A DNA stretch of 64,000 bases from Paenibacillus planticolens (GCF_013141725.1 NZ_WHNZ01000022.1:310001-374000); one strand, 5' to 3'; positions 1 to 9,299 are shown, numbered from the stretch's first letter. A program made the numbers and translations. Notes: generated by a model not told the origin, from the letters alone.

Positions 1-742
1 GGACGATTGAAGAATGTAAATATAAATTATGAGGCATGACTGTCGCACCCAATATACCAAGAGCAATATATAACATAGCAGGGTTGGTTACAATTTCAGT
101 TCTAGGAATGAAGCCCGCTGCCACAGCCGCAAAATCAGGTCTCGAAAAAATCAATTCCATCACGAAGCAAAAGGTTATAAGGGCAATCAGACTGATGACC
201 ATTGCTTCAATGTAACGGAAGCCTCTTTTTTGCAGCAAAAGAACTAACAGAACGTCTATGGACGTTAAAATGACACCATAAATGAGTGGAATTCCGAACA
301 ACAAATACAAGGCAATCGCTGCGCCGATGACTTCAGCTAAATCACAGGCCGCAATCGCTAATTCACATAATATCCAAAGCACAAACGACACAGGCTTACT
401 ATAATGATCCCGGCAAGCTTGCGCCAAGTCACGTCCCGTAACAATGCCTAAACGGCCGGCTAAACCCTGCAGGAGAATAGCCATCAAGTTTGAAATTAAG
501 ATCACGGACAAGAGCGTATAACCAAATTGCGAACCCCCTGCCAGGGAAGTCGCCCAGTTGCCGGGATCCATATACCCTACGGCTACCAGGTAACCAGGAC
601 CAACGAAAGCAAGCAATTTCCGGAAAAACCCCGCCTTCTTAGGCACTTGCATACTTTGATGAACTTCAGGCAGGCTGGGCATCGGGGATTTTCTTTTCCA
701 GCCTTTTCGTTCCTGCTCAGATTCTTTATAAGCAACTTCCAT
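1..742 (-). CDS. mntH: Nramp family Mn2+/Fe2+ transporter, partial (N-terminal 247 residues)
   Basis: Proton-coupled divalent metal importer of the inner membrane. The reading frame starts at the ATG read on the minus strand from 742 and runs off the left edge. Translated by eye it contains the Nramp TM1 metal-binding motif DPGNW near residue 60 and the TM6 motif [10 protein letters not shown] close to the window edge, with hydrophobic segments between them. About 250 of the usual 430-450 residues are present. An MntR-like box lies about 35 bp upstream, which points to manganese as the physiological substrate; iron transport cannot be excluded. Confidence 0.93.
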   Translation of the reverse strand, partial: MEVAYKESEQERKGWKRKSPMPSLPEVHQSMQVPKKAGFFRKLLAFVGPGYLVAVGYMDPGNWATSLAGGSQFGYTLLSVILISNLMAILLQGLAGRLGIVTGRDLAQACRDHYSKPVSFVLWILCELAIAACDLAEVIGAAIALYLLFGIPLIYGVILTSIDVLLVLLLQKRGFRYIEAMVISLIALITFCFVMELIFSRPDFAAVAAGFIPRTEIVTNPAMLYIALGILGATVMPHNLYLHSSIV

Positions 743-773
743 AAATATACCCTTCTTTCGTAAGACCAATAAT

Positions 774-790
774 GTTGTCCTAAGGAAACT
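774..790 (-). promoter_or_regulatory. MntR-like operator upstream of mntH
   Basis: The sequence GTTGTCCTAAGGAAACT is an imperfect inverted repeat. From memory it closely resembles the manganese-responsive MntR box of Bacillus mntH (TTTGCCTTAAGGAAACT). It sits between the mntH start and an AT-rich stretch holding TATAAT-like hexamers on the minus strand (802-807), a position suited to repression under high Mn2+. MntR itself is not in the window. Confidence 0.65.
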
Positions 791-904
791 TTTTATTTAG
801 AATTATACTATATAAACCTATACTATGCTATAGGCAAACACTTATGTGCATAGGAAATAAATTTTCCCATGGGAAAAACTCAACAAAAAGGAGCTCCACC
901 TTAG

Positions 905-1405
905 ATGAACATTCGTCCCATTGCTAATAATCAAGAGCTGCACGAAGCTCATGACATTGAAATTGCGGTATATGCCAAAGAATCCGCGGCGACTTTGGAA
1001 GCTTTTCAGATGAGAAAGCAGGTGTTCGGCGCCTATTTTCTTGTGGCTGAAACTGGGGCTGATTCCAAACATCCAATCGTCGGAGTAGCAAATGGTGTGA
1101 GACTGAATCATAAAGACCTCTCTGATGAGAGCATTAAACAAGGTGTCGAGTATGATGTTAACGGAAGTTATTTTTGTTTGTTAACAATTGCCGTACATCC
1201 GAACTATCAACGGAAAGGCGTCGCCACGAATCTTCTCCAGGAGATAATCCGGAAAGCCAAAGAGGAAGGATTAAAGGGCATAGTTTTAATGTGCGAAGCG
1301 CATTTGATATCATTCTATGAAAAAAACGGATTTTGTTACCTCTCCCCGTCAGCCTCCGAGCATGGAGGGGCCGAGTGGCATGAAATGCATTTGATGTGGG
1401 AATGA
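905..1405 (+). CDS. GNAT family N-acetyltransferase
   Basis: Predicted acetyl-CoA-dependent N-acetyltransferase of 166 residues, a normal single-domain GNAT length. The acetyl-CoA binding motif A is seen as HPNYQRKGVATNLL around residues 97-110, followed by the typical FYEKNGF segment near residue 138. A ribosome site (aaaaggag) lies about 12 nt before the ATG. The gene stands alone between the divergent mntH and the xylulokinase gene; neither neighbour suggests a substrate, so only the fold can be assigned. Confidence 0.85.
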   Translation: MNIRPIANNQELHEAHDIEIAVYAKESAATLEAFQMRKQVFGAYFLVAETGADSKHPIVGVANGVRLNHKDLSDESIKQGVEYDVNGSYFCLLTIAVHPNYQRKGVATNLLQEIIRKAKEEGLKGIVLMCEAHLISFYEKNGFCYLSPSASEHGGAEWHEMHLMWE

Positions 1406-1579
1406 GATCGCCTCATACTCAAGCTTCTTCGGACTCAGCAGTAAAAAATCATACTTCGAAAAGAAGGAATTTATCCTTTTCCTGCGAATATAGTAGTTAA
1501 GTCATCTTTGTATATTTATTAAACAAACAAAGACTAGCCAGGACATTATTCTATTATAATCAACAAAGGGTGAATTCTT

Positions 1580-3112
1580 ATGTCGTATTTCATGGGCTTA
1601 GATTTAGGAACTTCTGCAGTTAAATGCATTCTTGTGGATGGCACGGGAGCTGTCATCGGCAGCCACAGTGTCGAGTATCCGCTTCAACAGCCTCATCCCG
1701 GTTGGGCCGAGCAGCATCCTGAGGATTGGTGGAACGCCACCATTCAAGGCATCAGCGCTCTCCTGTCCAAAACAAACATCGCCGGCAGCGAAGTCGCGGG
1801 GATTGGTTTCTCCGGACAGATGCACGGTTCTGTCTTCCTTGACGAGGCGCAGCAGGTCATCCGTCCTGCGCTGCTCTGGTGTGATCAGCGCACCGCGGAG
1901 CAGTGCGCCTACATCGAGTCGACCGTCGGCAAAGCCGAGCTCGGCCGACTGACAGGCAACCGGGCGCTGACCGGCTTCACCGCGCCCAAAGTCATTTGGC
2001 TCCGGCAGCATGAGCCGGAGAACTACGCACGCGTTCGGCATCTGCTGCTGCCGAAGGACTACATCAGGCTGCGCCTGACGGGCGCGTTCGGCATGGACAT
2101 GGCCGACGCAAGCGGCACGCTTCTGCTCGATGTCTCGCACCGCAGCTGGTCGCAGACCGTCGCCGAGCGGCTGGAGATTCCGCTGGAATGGCTGCCGCCG
2201 CTCTTTGAATCCGGCGACGTAGCCGGGCACCTGCTGCCGGAAGCAGCCGCCTTGACCGGCCTGGCCGCAGGCACGCCGATCGTCGCCGGCGGCGGAGACC
2301 AAGCGTGCGGCGCCGTTGGGGTTGGCGTCGTCCGCCAAGGCATCGCGTCGGTGGCGCTCGGTACGTCCGGTGTCGTCTTCGTTCACGACGACACCTATCA
2401 AGTAGATGAAGCGTTCAGGCTTCATTCGTTCTGTCACGGCGTGCCGGGCAAGTGGCACCGTATGGGCGTTATGCTGGCGGCCGGCGGCTCGTTCCAGTGG
2501 TGGCGCAACCACTTTGCGCACGAGGAATTGGAACGTGCGCAGCAGGAAGGCAAGGATGTCTACGAAATCTTGACATCCGAAGCCTCCACCGCACCGTTAG
2601 GAAGCGAAGGCTTGCTGTTCTTGCCTTATTTGTCCGGCGAGCGGACGCCGCACCCAGACCCGAAAGCCCGCGGTGCGTTCATCGGGCTCAATCTTAGACA
2701 CGGCAAGGCTCATCTTACCCGTGCCGTTCTGGAGGGCATTACGTTCGGGCTTCGCGACTCCCTTCAATTAATTCGGGAATCCGGTGTCGAAGTGACCGAG
2801 CTTCGTGTGAACGGAGGCGGCGCTAGAAGCCCGTTCTGGCGCCAAATGATCGCCGACATCTTCGGCATCCCTGTCGTCACTGTCAACTCCACGGACGGCC
2901 CTGCGTATGGCGCTGCTATCATGGCGGCTTCCGGCGTTCTAGGGGACGACATCACCTCGCTTTGCGAGAAATGGATTCAGGTCACGGACCGCGTGGAACC
3001 AAATAGCGATAATCAAAGTAAGTATGAGGCTTATTATCAAATTTACCGCGGTCTCTATGGCACACTTCAACATACGTTTCACCAATTAAGCAATCTTGCC
3101 GGTCATTCCTAA
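1580..3112 (+). CDS. xylB: Xylulokinase
   Basis: ATP-dependent kinase phosphorylating D-xylulose to xylulose 5-phosphate, FGGY family, 510 residues (family about 500). The N-terminal phosphate-binding loop MGLDLGTSAVK, the substrate motif SGQMHG, the catalytic Asp in GGGDQACGAVG near residue 238, and the C-terminal nucleotide-binding NGGGARSPFW are all visible. No xylose isomerase or XylR gene adjoins it, so it is a solitary xylB, although an AAACAAAC half-site near 1521-1528 could be a XylR relic. The middle (about 1850-2900) is distinctly more GC-rich than both ends and creates long spurious antisense frames. A strong hairpin terminator follows. Confidence 0.93.
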   Translation: MSYFMGLDLGTSAVKCILVDGTGAVIGSHSVEYPLQQPHPGWAEQHPEDWWNATIQGISALLSKTNIAGSEVAGIGFSGQMHGSVFLDEAQQVIRPALLWCDQRTAEQCAYIESTVGKAELGRLTGNRALTGFTAPKVIWLRQHEPENYARVRHLLLPKDYIRLRLTGAFGMDMADASGTLLLDVSHRSWSQTVAERLEIPLEWLPPLFESGDVAGHLLPEAAALTGLAAGTPIVAGGGDQACGAVGVGVVRQGIASVALGTSGVVFVHDDTYQVDEAFRLHSFCHGVPGKWHRMGVMLAAGGSFQWWRNHFAHEELERAQQEGKDVYEILTSEASTAPLGSEGLLFLPYLSGERTPHPDPKARGAFIGLNLRHGKAHLTRAVLEGITFGLRDSLQLIRESGVEVTELRVNGGGARSPFWRQMIADIFGIPVVTVNSTDGPAYGAAIMAASGVLGDDITSLCEKWIQVTDRVEPNSDNQSKYEAYYQIYRGLYGTLQHTFHQLSNLAGHS

Positions 3113-3127
3113 TTTCTAAGAACGGAA

Positions 3128-3164
3128 AAAGCGGTTGAACAGGAATCCCCTGCTCAACCGCTTT
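3128..3164. terminator. Bidirectional hairpin between xylB and the small RNA
   Basis: Arms 3128-3143 and 3149-3164 form a 16-bp stem (AAAGCGGTTGAACAGG with one mismatch) and a 5-nt loop, flanked by A/T-rich runs. It can end xylB on the plus strand and the minus-strand RNA arriving from 3178-3370. Confidence 0.85.
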
Positions 3165-3177
3165 ATTGTTATAGGTA

Positions 3178-3370
3178 TAAAGACGCAAAGAAACCCGCTT
3201 ATGCCGTCCGGTTTCTGTGCTTCAAACCCGCTCTCGCAGGTGGGTGTCCGCAGAAGTGTATTTGAGGTCCCCTTTCGAGGGCATGTCAGCCACACTTCGA
3301 TATAGGTCTCCCTAGAAACAGTCATTGGTTTAAAACAACTTAAAACCGTTACGTACATCGCAGGATTCTT
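3178..3370 (-). ncRNA. Structured small RNA, candidate 6S-like RNA
   Basis: No open frame fits here, but the minus strand folds well. The two ends form a 12-position closing stem (5' AAAGAATCCTGC with 3' GCGGGTTTCTTT, one U-U mismatch). Inside are a GAAGTGT/ACACTTC stem, a TAGG-GAGA-CCTA hairpin with a GNRA loop, a CCCT-CGAA-AGGG hairpin and a GGTTT/AAACC hairpin. A consensus promoter lies 12 nt upstream and a terminator downstream. The length near 190 nt and the long closing stem are like bacterial 6S RNA, which sequesters sigma-A RNA polymerase. The family assignment is my inference; another structured RNA is possible. Confidence 0.55.
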
Positions 3371-3381
3371 TTGTAGTTCTT

Positions 3382-3410
3382 ATTATAATGCTGTACCGGT
3401 TGATTATCAA
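3382..3410 (-). promoter_or_regulatory. Sigma-A promoter for the structured RNA
   Basis: On the minus strand TTGATA (3405-3410), a 17-nt spacer and TATAAT (3382-3387). Transcription would start near 3375 and feed directly into the closing stem of the candidate RNA. Confidence 0.75.
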
Positions 3411-3419
3411 CTGGTAGGT

Positions 3420-4301
3420 TTATTCTTTCTCTTTTTCATCCTTTTTATGCAAGTCGATTGTAGAATCTACGTTGTCAGCTTCGTCTTCATTGCTGTTATT
3501 TTCAGCCTCTTCAGCTTCCGCAAGCCTTTGTTGTTCCTTCTCTTCCAGCTCTTGCTGCTTAATTTGCAGTTTAGTGAAGCTGCGGTTAAACTGCCAGAAT
3601 GAAAAAGTTGCCATGATGCTTCCCATAAAGAAAACAACGAGGAAGAAATTGAATTTCGTTACACAAATGTAGAAGATCGCTCCATTACAAAGCAATAAAA
3701 CGATGGAGTTGATTGGATTTCCAATGGAGATCAAGACGGAATTTTTTAAAATTTGGATAATCTTCATGTGCAAATGAACCATGATCGAGAAGAAATTGAA
3801 TAAGGCAATAATCATAATGACCGTAAAAGCAATAAATAAAACGGCCAATACTCGAAGTGAACTCCCTTGCTTCAAATAAAAGAAGTAGTTCACGCTGATG
3901 ATTACGAAAATGATAACAAAGAAAATGCCGCCAACCATACTCTGTACGTAATTCTCTTTATATCCGCGGAAAAATGTTTTGAGCAGAGGAACATCTTCTT
4001 CTCCAGTAACCCATTTCCTAGCAACGGCAAACATAGCCGTAGTCGCCGGGAATAAAGTAAACGGTGCCAAAATAGCAATGATTGGCAGCATGGCTTTCAA
4101 CCCGTCTGGCGTTGTACTTACCAACCCCATAAAAGCAAAAAAGAAAACCGGAATCGAACACAACATCCACAACAGATTAATCACCGATAAACGCATGATC
4201 CATTCTGATATCTTGTAAAGTCCTCCCATAACTCCTCTAAACTCCAAAACCGCTTCCTCCTTAGCGTTTCCTTCCGGAAACTTTCTACGTTGATTATCCA
4301 T
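3420..4301 (-). CDS. DUF624 (YesL-like) membrane protein
   Basis: Integral membrane protein of 293 residues and unknown function. The N-terminal region matches the YesL/DUF624 pattern: GLYKISEWIMRLSVINLLW near residue 30, then the WMLCSIPVF-type first helix and roughly five to six hydrophobic segments. YesL-type proteins often neighbour carbohydrate-uptake genes; here the neighbours are a DEAD-box helicase and the small RNA. Odd feature: after about residue 225 the protein ends in a long charged, Glu/Lys-rich coiled-coil-like tail that is cytoplasmic by charge and longer than in typical YesL. Confidence 0.82.
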   Translation of the reverse strand: MDNQRRKFPEGNAKEEAVLEFRGVMGGLYKISEWIMRLSVINLLWMLCSIPVFFFAFMGLVSTTPDGLKAMLPIIAILAPFTLFPATTAMFAVARKWVTGEEDVPLLKTFFRGYKENYVQSMVGGIFFVIIFVIISVNYFFYLKQGSSLRVLAVLFIAFTVIMIIALFNFFSIMVHLHMKIIQILKNSVLISIGNPINSIVLLLCNGAIFYICVTKFNFFLVVFFMGSIMATFSFWQFNRSFTKLQIKQQELEEKEQQRLAEAEEAENNSNEDEADNVDSTIDLHKKDEKEKE

Positions 4302-4387
4302 GCGTTCTCAAACAGCTCGTCTTGCCAACTATGCTCTAATTATAGCTTATTTTTGAACATATAGGTAGACGTCAAGCCATTCTATGT

Positions 4388-4423
4388 AAAAAGGCGAAGA
4401 TCCCTCAAGGATCTCCGCCTTTA
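4388..4423 (-). terminator. Terminator of the DEAD-box helicase gene
   Basis: Arms AAAGGCGAAGATCC and GGATCTCCGCCTTT with a short CTCAA loop. On the minus strand the stem is followed by TTTTT, placing it just after the helicase stop. Confidence 0.85.
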
Positions 4424-4442
4424 TTATCGTGGGGGTAACCCC

Positions 4443-6050
4443 TTATTTATTCACTAGTGTGTCTTCGCTTTTACGAGGAGCTCTGGAACGATCGCGGTTG
4501 CCCGGATTGTTACTTCCGTATTCGCGGTTTCTGGAAGAGGAGCTGCGTCCTTCTCCGCCTTCTCTGTTTGAACCGTAATCTCTGCCGCCATCTTTACGCG
4601 GGTAACGGGAATTGGAGCTGCCGGATCCACCAGAACCATAACCGCCTTGACGACGATCTCCTGATCCTGAACCGTATCCGCCGCCAACGCGTCGGCCTGA
4701 GCTGCGCACGTCGAATTTTTTCTTTCTAGCACGGATTGGATCTTCCGGTGTCAATTCGATATTTAATTCTTTTTTGTCGCCTGTCAGAAGCTTCATAGCC
4801 GCTGCAAGCAAGTTTACGGAATCGTATTGCTCTAGCATTTGGATAGCCAAACCTTTGAATTCGGATTGTGCATCATTTTGAAGCACATCAAGAATACGTT
4901 CAGCTGTCATTTTTTGTTTGCCTTCGATCGCTTCAGCCAAGCTAGGCAGTGGCTTCTTGCTAATTTTGTGGCGAGTAACTTTCTCGATGAAGTGCAGGTG
5001 ATCGATCTCTCTTGGTGTTACAAACGTCCAAGCTGTACCTTCTTTACCGGCACGGCCTGTACGACCAATACGGTGAACGTAGCTTTCCGGATCTTGCGGA
5101 AGGTCAAAGTTGATAACGTGCGTTACGCCGGAGACGTCAAGACCACGAGCCGCGACATCCGTTGCTACGAGTACATCGATGCTTCCGTCACGGAATTTTC
5201 TCATGACGTTATCGCGTTGATTTTGGGACAAGTCACCATGCAAACCTTCAGCAGCATAGCCTCTTTTTTGCAAAGCTTCCGCTAATTCATCTACGCGGCG
5301 TTTCGTACGTCCGAAGATGATAGCCAGTTCCGGAGCTTCCATATCAAGCAAGCGGCTTAATGCTTCAAATTTTTGCTTCTCGTGCAATTCGATATACGCT
5401 TGATCGATCAATGGAGCGCTGACTTGTTTCGGGATAACCGATACATGCTCAGGATTGCGCAAGAATTGTTGCGCCAATCGTTGAATGTTCGACGGCATTG
5501 TTGCAGAGAACAACATCGTGTGACGCTCTTCCGGAACGAGCTTCAAAATGGATTGGATATCATCCATGAAGCCCATGTCAAGCATTTCATCTGCTTCATC
5601 CAGAATGACCGTTTGAACATCGTCAAGCTTAATCGTTTTGCGGTTGATGTGATCAAGCAAACGACCAGGCGTACCGATGATGATTTGCGGTTTCTTTTTG
5701 AGCGCGCGAATTTGTTTTACAATATCCTGTCCACCGTAGATCGGTAAGGAACGAATGCCTTTGAAACGGCCGAGCTTTTCAATCTCTTCCGCAACCTGAA
5801 TGGCAAGTTCCCGTGTTGGACACATAATAAGAGCAGAAATCCGCTCTTCTTTCATATTAATTTTGTGGATCAACGGGATACCGAAAGCTGCTGTTTTACC
5901 AGTACCTGTTTGTGCTTGACCGATTAAATCACGGCCTTCCATCGCTAACGGAATTGTTTTCTCTTGAATCGGTGTGGATTCTTCAAACCCCATCTCCGTT
6001 ACTGCGCGTAGAATAGCCGGCTCTAAACCAAACTCCTGAAATGTTTTCAA
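4443..6050 (-). CDS. cshA: DEAD-box ATP-dependent RNA helicase (CshA/DeaD type)
   Basis: RNA helicase that unwinds structured RNA, linked in Bacillota to the degradosome, ribosome biogenesis and cold adaptation. Of 535 residues the core carries AQTGTGKT (motif I, near 47), [17 protein letters not shown] (motif II, near 150), SAT (near 180) and [10 protein letters not shown] (motif VI, near 325). The tail from about residue 440 is rich in Gly, Arg, Ser and Tyr, a nucleic-acid-binding extension typical of CshA. The gene is monocistronic: extended -10 promoter about 160 nt upstream, terminator just downstream. The symbol follows family resemblance; cshB or deaD naming is possible. Confidence 0.92.
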   Translation of the reverse strand: MKTFQEFGLEPAILRAVTEMGFEESTPIQEKTIPLAMEGRDLIGQAQTGTGKTAAFGIPLIHKINMKEERISALIMCPTRELAIQVAEEIEKLGRFKGIRSLPIYGGQDIVKQIRALKKKPQIIIGTPGRLLDHINRKTIKLDDVQTVILDEADEMLDMGFMDDIQSILKLVPEERHTMLFSATMPSNIQRLAQQFLRNPEHVSVIPKQVSAPLIDQAYIELHEKQKFEALSRLLDMEAPELAIIFGRTKRRVDELAEALQKRGYAAEGLHGDLSQNQRDNVMRKFRDGSIDVLVATDVAARGLDVSGVTHVINFDLPQDPESYVHRIGRTGRAGKEGTAWTFVTPREIDHLHFIEKVTRHKISKKPLPSLAEAIEGKQKMTAERILDVLQNDAQSEFKGLAIQMLEQYDSVNLLAAAMKLLTGDKKELNIELTPEDPIRARKKKFDVRSSGRRVGGGYGSGSGDRRQGGYGSGGSGSSNSRYPRKDGGRDYGSNREGGEGRSSSSRNREYGSNNPGNRDRSRAPRKSEDTLVNK

Positions 6051-6342
6051 ATAAATTCAATCTCCTTTTGTACAGGGCAGGCTAATGCCTTGTATCTTTT
6101 TTACCCTTAAGTACGACTTCCTATCCGTGTCTATAGTTTCTTGGTGGATAACATATCGATTCATCATCTTCCATGATCCAATGGGCCGCCCTTAAGAACA
6201 TCTAAAATATTATAGCACAAGTTATATGCACAATACCAGAGGCTGCTTTCATGAACAGAACGAATGATGAGAACGAAACCTTCCGCATAAGCTAAGCGTA
6301 TTACATGGTAGAACAACATTCGGAACAGAGGAGAGTTTTTCA
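6051..6342 (-). promoter_or_regulatory. Long 5' leader and extended -10 promoter of the helicase gene
   Basis: This 292-bp stretch has no gene. On the minus strand TGCTATAAT (6209-6217) is an extended -10 element, leaving a leader of roughly 150 nt before the helicase ATG. Long leaders are common in cold-regulated helicase mRNAs, but I see no recognisable cold-shock box. The plus-strand part near 6320-6340 carries the ribosome site (gaggaga) of the next gene. Confidence 0.5.
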
Positions 6343-6879
6343 ATGTCCATTTTTAAACGTGTAAGCAGCATTTTACGAAGCCAAAAACAAGTGCCGGATG
6401 CAAGCCCCGCTGGCAATCCGCTTGAGGATACCAAGGTTGGGGATATTGTAAATGTAGATTTAGAGGAATACGTTGTATCCGGTAAAGTCGTTTATTTCGA
6501 CCGCGGTTTTGCTCCGCACCGCTACGCCTATTATTTGCAAAGCGGCAAAAATATTCAGTGTCTGATTGTGGAAAAAGGACGCACCTACGACTGTTTCCTT
6601 TGCAGCTTTATTGAAGGAGCACTCGATGATCCCAATGATGTCCCGACCCGCCTTGAATTAGACGGCGATGTGACATTCGACCTGGAGTTCCACCGTAATG
6701 ATGTAACGCGAACAGAAGGAAATACCGATTTCCGCAGCGGAGACGATATTATCTTTTGGCGCTATTTCGGCCCGGATCGCAGATATTTCTTTCTGCAATG
6801 GCAGGATGGCAAGTTTATCGCCCTTGAAGGTGAGCGCACGCCAGGGAATCAGATTAAATTTTTAAAATCGACGCCTTAA
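6343..6879 (+). CDS. DUF4178 domain protein
   Basis: 178-residue soluble protein with a DUF4178 pattern: the segment VGDIVNVDLEEYVVSGKVVY near residues 32-51, then aromatic-rich beta strands ending in YFFLQW and FIALEGE. Function is unknown. It lies 51 bp before a DUF4247 lipoprotein gene, a pairing I associate with Paenibacillus and related genera, where the two appear with phage-shock-like or membrane-integrity genes. Ribosome site gaggagag just before the ATG. Confidence 0.8.
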   Translation: MSIFKRVSSILRSQKQVPDASPAGNPLEDTKVGDIVNVDLEEYVVSGKVVYFDRGFAPHRYAYYLQSGKNIQCLIVEKGRTYDCFLCSFIEGALDDPNDVPTRLELDGDVTFDLEFHRNDVTRTEGNTDFRSGDDIIFWRYFGPDRRYFFLQWQDGKFIALEGERTPGNQIKFLKSTP

Positions 6880-6930
6880 ACGACCTATGTTATCATTTAG
6901 TCATGGTCGGAAAGGAGGGTTTACTCTACA

Positions 6931-7635
6931 ATGAAAAGATGGACTTCATGGCTTTCCTTCGTATTAATTATCGCCCTACTAACCGGATGTGGCGCTGATG
7001 CCGTACGTTATATCAAAGATCAGTACCCGCTCGTCAGCGTGGAGGGCAAAGGCACGAACCTTTCGAAAGTTTACTCCGTCGAAGGCAAGAATGTCCCTAC
7101 CGTTGCGACAGAGATAGCCGCGAAAGAGTCACCGAAAGAAAAGAGCAAGGAATCCGAAGATCAGATGTTCCTTGTTTATAGCGATAAAGTCATTAACATT
7201 CAGAAGGATCCTAATGAAAGCAAGAACACCCTTGTTCAGGTAGACAGTATCGAGTATGCCAAAACCCATTACGATTCCTCATTTTTACAAGGATATTTGA
7301 CAGCCACGCTGCTGCAATCCTTGTTCGGAGGAAACTGGTATAATAATAAAGGATCTTATGATTACAGAGGTTACACACGGACGCCAACCTATAATGCCGG
7401 AAGCGGCAATTCGACTGCGCCAACAACCGATACGTCTAAGGATAAAAAGCCCACAACGTCCGATCGGACCGGGACCTTCAAAAGCGGGACAGCGAATCCA
7501 AGCTCAGGCAGCTCATCGACCGAACGCAAAAACGACGGTTCCACTCAGAATAAGGTGACGAAGCCTTCAACCAGCAAACCTTCAACCAGCAAGCCGAGCA
7601 CATCGAAGAAGACCGGCTCCTTCAAAAGGCGCTAG
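6931..7635 (+). CDS. DUF4247 lipoprotein
   Basis: 234-residue predicted lipoprotein. The N-terminus has a hydrophobic helix followed by the lipobox LLTGC (Cys near residue 20), so the mature protein is membrane-anchored outside the cell. The DUF4247 core includes YIKDQYPLVSV and SSFLQGYLTATLLQSLFGGNWY. The last 90 residues are low-complexity Ser/Thr/Pro/Lys with repeats of KPSTS, likely an unstructured cell-wall linker. Strong ribosome site aaaggaggg. Same operon as the DUF4178 gene. Function unknown. Confidence 0.82.
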   Translation: MKRWTSWLSFVLIIALLTGCGADAVRYIKDQYPLVSVEGKGTNLSKVYSVEGKNVPTVATEIAAKESPKEKSKESEDQMFLVYSDKVINIQKDPNESKNTLVQVDSIEYAKTHYDSSFLQGYLTATLLQSLFGGNWYNNKGSYDYRGYTRTPTYNAGSGNSTAPTTDTSKDKKPTTSDRTGTFKSGTANPSSGSSSTERKNDGSTQNKVTKPSTSKPSTSKPSTSKKTGSFKRR

Positions 7636-7644
7636 TCCATAATT

Positions 7645-7680
7645 GAAAGCTGTTGTCCACGAAATGGACACAGCTTTTTT
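7645..7680 (+). terminator. Terminator of the DUF4178/DUF4247 operon
   Basis: AAAGCTGTTGTCC and GGACACAGCTTT form a stem with one bulge, followed by six T residues. Confidence 0.88.
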
Positions 7681-7784
7681 ATTTCCAACTATTTTAATTG
7701 AACAGAGGTTAAATAATGATTGAAGTTTTGAAAGAATGAATTATACTTGCATTATGCTGCATACTATTTTAGAGGTGATTTTTT

Positions 7785-8609
7785 TTGAAAAAAGCGCTGG
7801 ATGCCCTCATCATTTTTGTTGGCGCTCTGCTGGTTGCTGTCGGCTTCAACATGTTTCTCATTCCTCACCAACTGCTTAGCGGCGGGGTTTCGGGATTTGC
7901 CATGATTATCGGTTATTTTACGAACTGGAACATTGGCTTTTTATATTTAATTTTTAATTTACCGCTTATGATTTGGGGTCTGGTCTCCATAGGCCGAAGA
8001 TTCATCATGATCAGTGTCGCATCTGTTATTCTAACCACCTGGCTCATGCAAGTGCTGCCTACGAACTACGTTGCGCAGGAACCTATTCTCGGCGCTGTTT
8101 TCGGCGGCGTACTGATTGGTATCGGAAGCGGTATCACTTTAAGAATCGGCGGGTCCAGCGGAGGCTTTGATATCGTTGGCTTAATTTTGACGCGCAAATT
8201 CGATTTCCCGTTAGGGACAATTCTCTCCGGCATGAACGGCATCGTCATTGTGGCGCTCGGTTATTACAAGCACAATTGGGATCTCGCCCTTTTTTCCATG
8301 TTAGCGATCTATATTAGCGGGAAAGTCGTCGATACCGTACATATCCGCCATGTGAAGGTGACGGCTTTCATTGTTACCAAACAGAAGGAAGAGTTGACTC
8401 AGGAGCTGCTGCAGCTTCCAAGAGGCGTCACAGTCGTTAAGACGGAAGGCGCTTATACGAAACAACAGCATGATATGCTCATGACGGTCACAACCCGCTA
8501 TGAGCTTGCTGAGCTAAAACGAATTATTAAGAAAATCGATCCAAAAGCGTTCGTAAATATCGTTGAAACGGTCGGTGTCGTTGGCGAATTCCGCAAGCTG
8601 AAGTCTTGA
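7785..8609 (+). CDS. YitT family membrane protein (DUF161/DUF2179)
   Basis: 274-residue membrane protein of unknown function. Five to six hydrophobic segments fill residues 1-175, with the YitT hallmark LIPHQLLSGGVSG near residue 25 and GGSSGGFD near residue 125. A soluble C-terminal DUF2179 domain (about 195-274) includes RGVTVVKTEGAYTKQ. The start is TTG at 7785, supported by agaggtgat seven to ten nt upstream; no ATG competes. Stand-alone gene. Confidence 0.88.
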   Translation: MKKALDALIIFVGALLVAVGFNMFLIPHQLLSGGVSGFAMIIGYFTNWNIGFLYLIFNLPLMIWGLVSIGRRFIMISVASVILTTWLMQVLPTNYVAQEPILGAVFGGVLIGIGSGITLRIGGSSGGFDIVGLILTRKFDFPLGTILSGMNGIVIVALGYYKHNWDLALFSMLAIYISGKVVDTVHIRHVKVTAFIVTKQKEELTQELLQLPRGVTVVKTEGAYTKQQHDMLMTVTTRYELAELKRIIKKIDPKAFVNIVETVGVVGEFRKLKS

Positions 8610-8742
8610 ATCGTGTAACACGCCTCTTTCATCCGGATTAAATTGTGTTATAATGATTGTAATTTCATATAGTTCTGGTTTCATCGTGAATGGGTTCAGG
8701 CGTAGTTCTTATTCTAATCTTATGATTGGAAGGGTGATGCTT

Positions 8743-8931
8743 GTGGAAACAGTCAAATTGTCCAGGATTGTGATGAAATTAACACCCGAGTTGTACCCCT
8801 TCTTAACCAGCTGCGAGCTGGACTCCGAGATCGTCCTCCGGTTCGGTATCGAGGCGCTCGAGGCAGAAGACGTCATGGAGATTATTCAATTCAGCATTTC
8901 GGAACATCATAAAGACGCCCTGTATCACTAA
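8743..8931 (+). CDS. Small conserved-looking hypothetical protein
   Basis: I chose GTG at 8743 because ggaaggg sits nine nt upstream; ATG at 8737 would be too close to that site. The 62-residue acidic product (starting VETVKLSRIVMKLTPEL) is soluble and helical, with no motif I recognise. Its last seven codons lie within the hairpin of its own terminator, so stem and coding sequence have evolved together. Function unknown. Confidence 0.6.
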   Translation: METVKLSRIVMKLTPELYPFLTSCELDSEIVLRFGIEALEAEDVMEIIQFSISEHHKDALYH

Positions 8932-8945
8932 GGGGCGTCTTTTTC
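8912..8945 (+). terminator. Terminator overlapping the end of the small gene
   Basis: AAGACGCCC (8912-8920) pairs with GGGCGTCTT, followed by TTT. The stop codon of the upstream gene lies in the loop. Confidence 0.85.
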
Positions 8946-9062
8946 TGATTTTGACACGATTTATTTCTTCTTTGTTATCCAGTTTGTAATAATTAGGGTA
9001 TATAGGTTATGATAAGAGCATGGTATAATAGTACATAAGATCAATTAATGGAGGTGTCTGGT

Positions 9063-9299
9063 ATGGGAGCATTATCTCCTTGGCACATCATCTTAATTGC
9101 AATTGTCGCCCTTCTTTTGTTTGGGCCTAATAAACTGCCTGAGCTAGGCAGAGGTTTTGGCAAAATGTTTCGTGAATTCAAGGATGCAACGAATGGGAAT
9201 GGCGGTAACAGCACTTCTGATGATCAGCCTGTGCAAGCCCGTAAAGAAATTAATCCTGCAGAAGTAACGAATACGGAAACAGGACAAGTTCACAAATAA
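9063..9299 (+). CDS. tatA: Twin-arginine translocase subunit TatA
   Basis: 78-residue pore-forming subunit of the Tat protein export system. One N-terminal membrane helix (residues 6-21) is followed by the TatA hinge FGPNKLPELGRGFGK and an amphipathic helix, then a polar tail. ATG at 9063 is chosen because ggaggtg lies eight nt upstream; an in-frame ATG at 9048 overlaps that ribosome site. No tatC follows, so the TatC partner must be elsewhere. Confidence 0.93.
   Translation: MGALSPWHIILIAIVALLLFGPNKLPELGRGFGKMFREFKDATNGNGGNSTSDDQPVQARKEINPAEVTNTETGQVHK

Noticed and set aside
842..1141. 99-codon minus-strand frame opposite the GNAT gene
   Set aside because: Shadow of the acetyltransferase frame, with no supporting start signal.
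1501..1560. XylR operator upstream of xylB
   Set aside because: Only one AAACAAAC half-site is convincing and no xylR or xylA is present, so the evidence is too thin for a feature.
1604..2521. 305-codon antisense frame inside xylB
   Set aside because: It lies wholly in the GC-rich part of a clear xylulokinase gene, has no ribosome site and gives an Arg/Ala-rich product typical of shadow frames.
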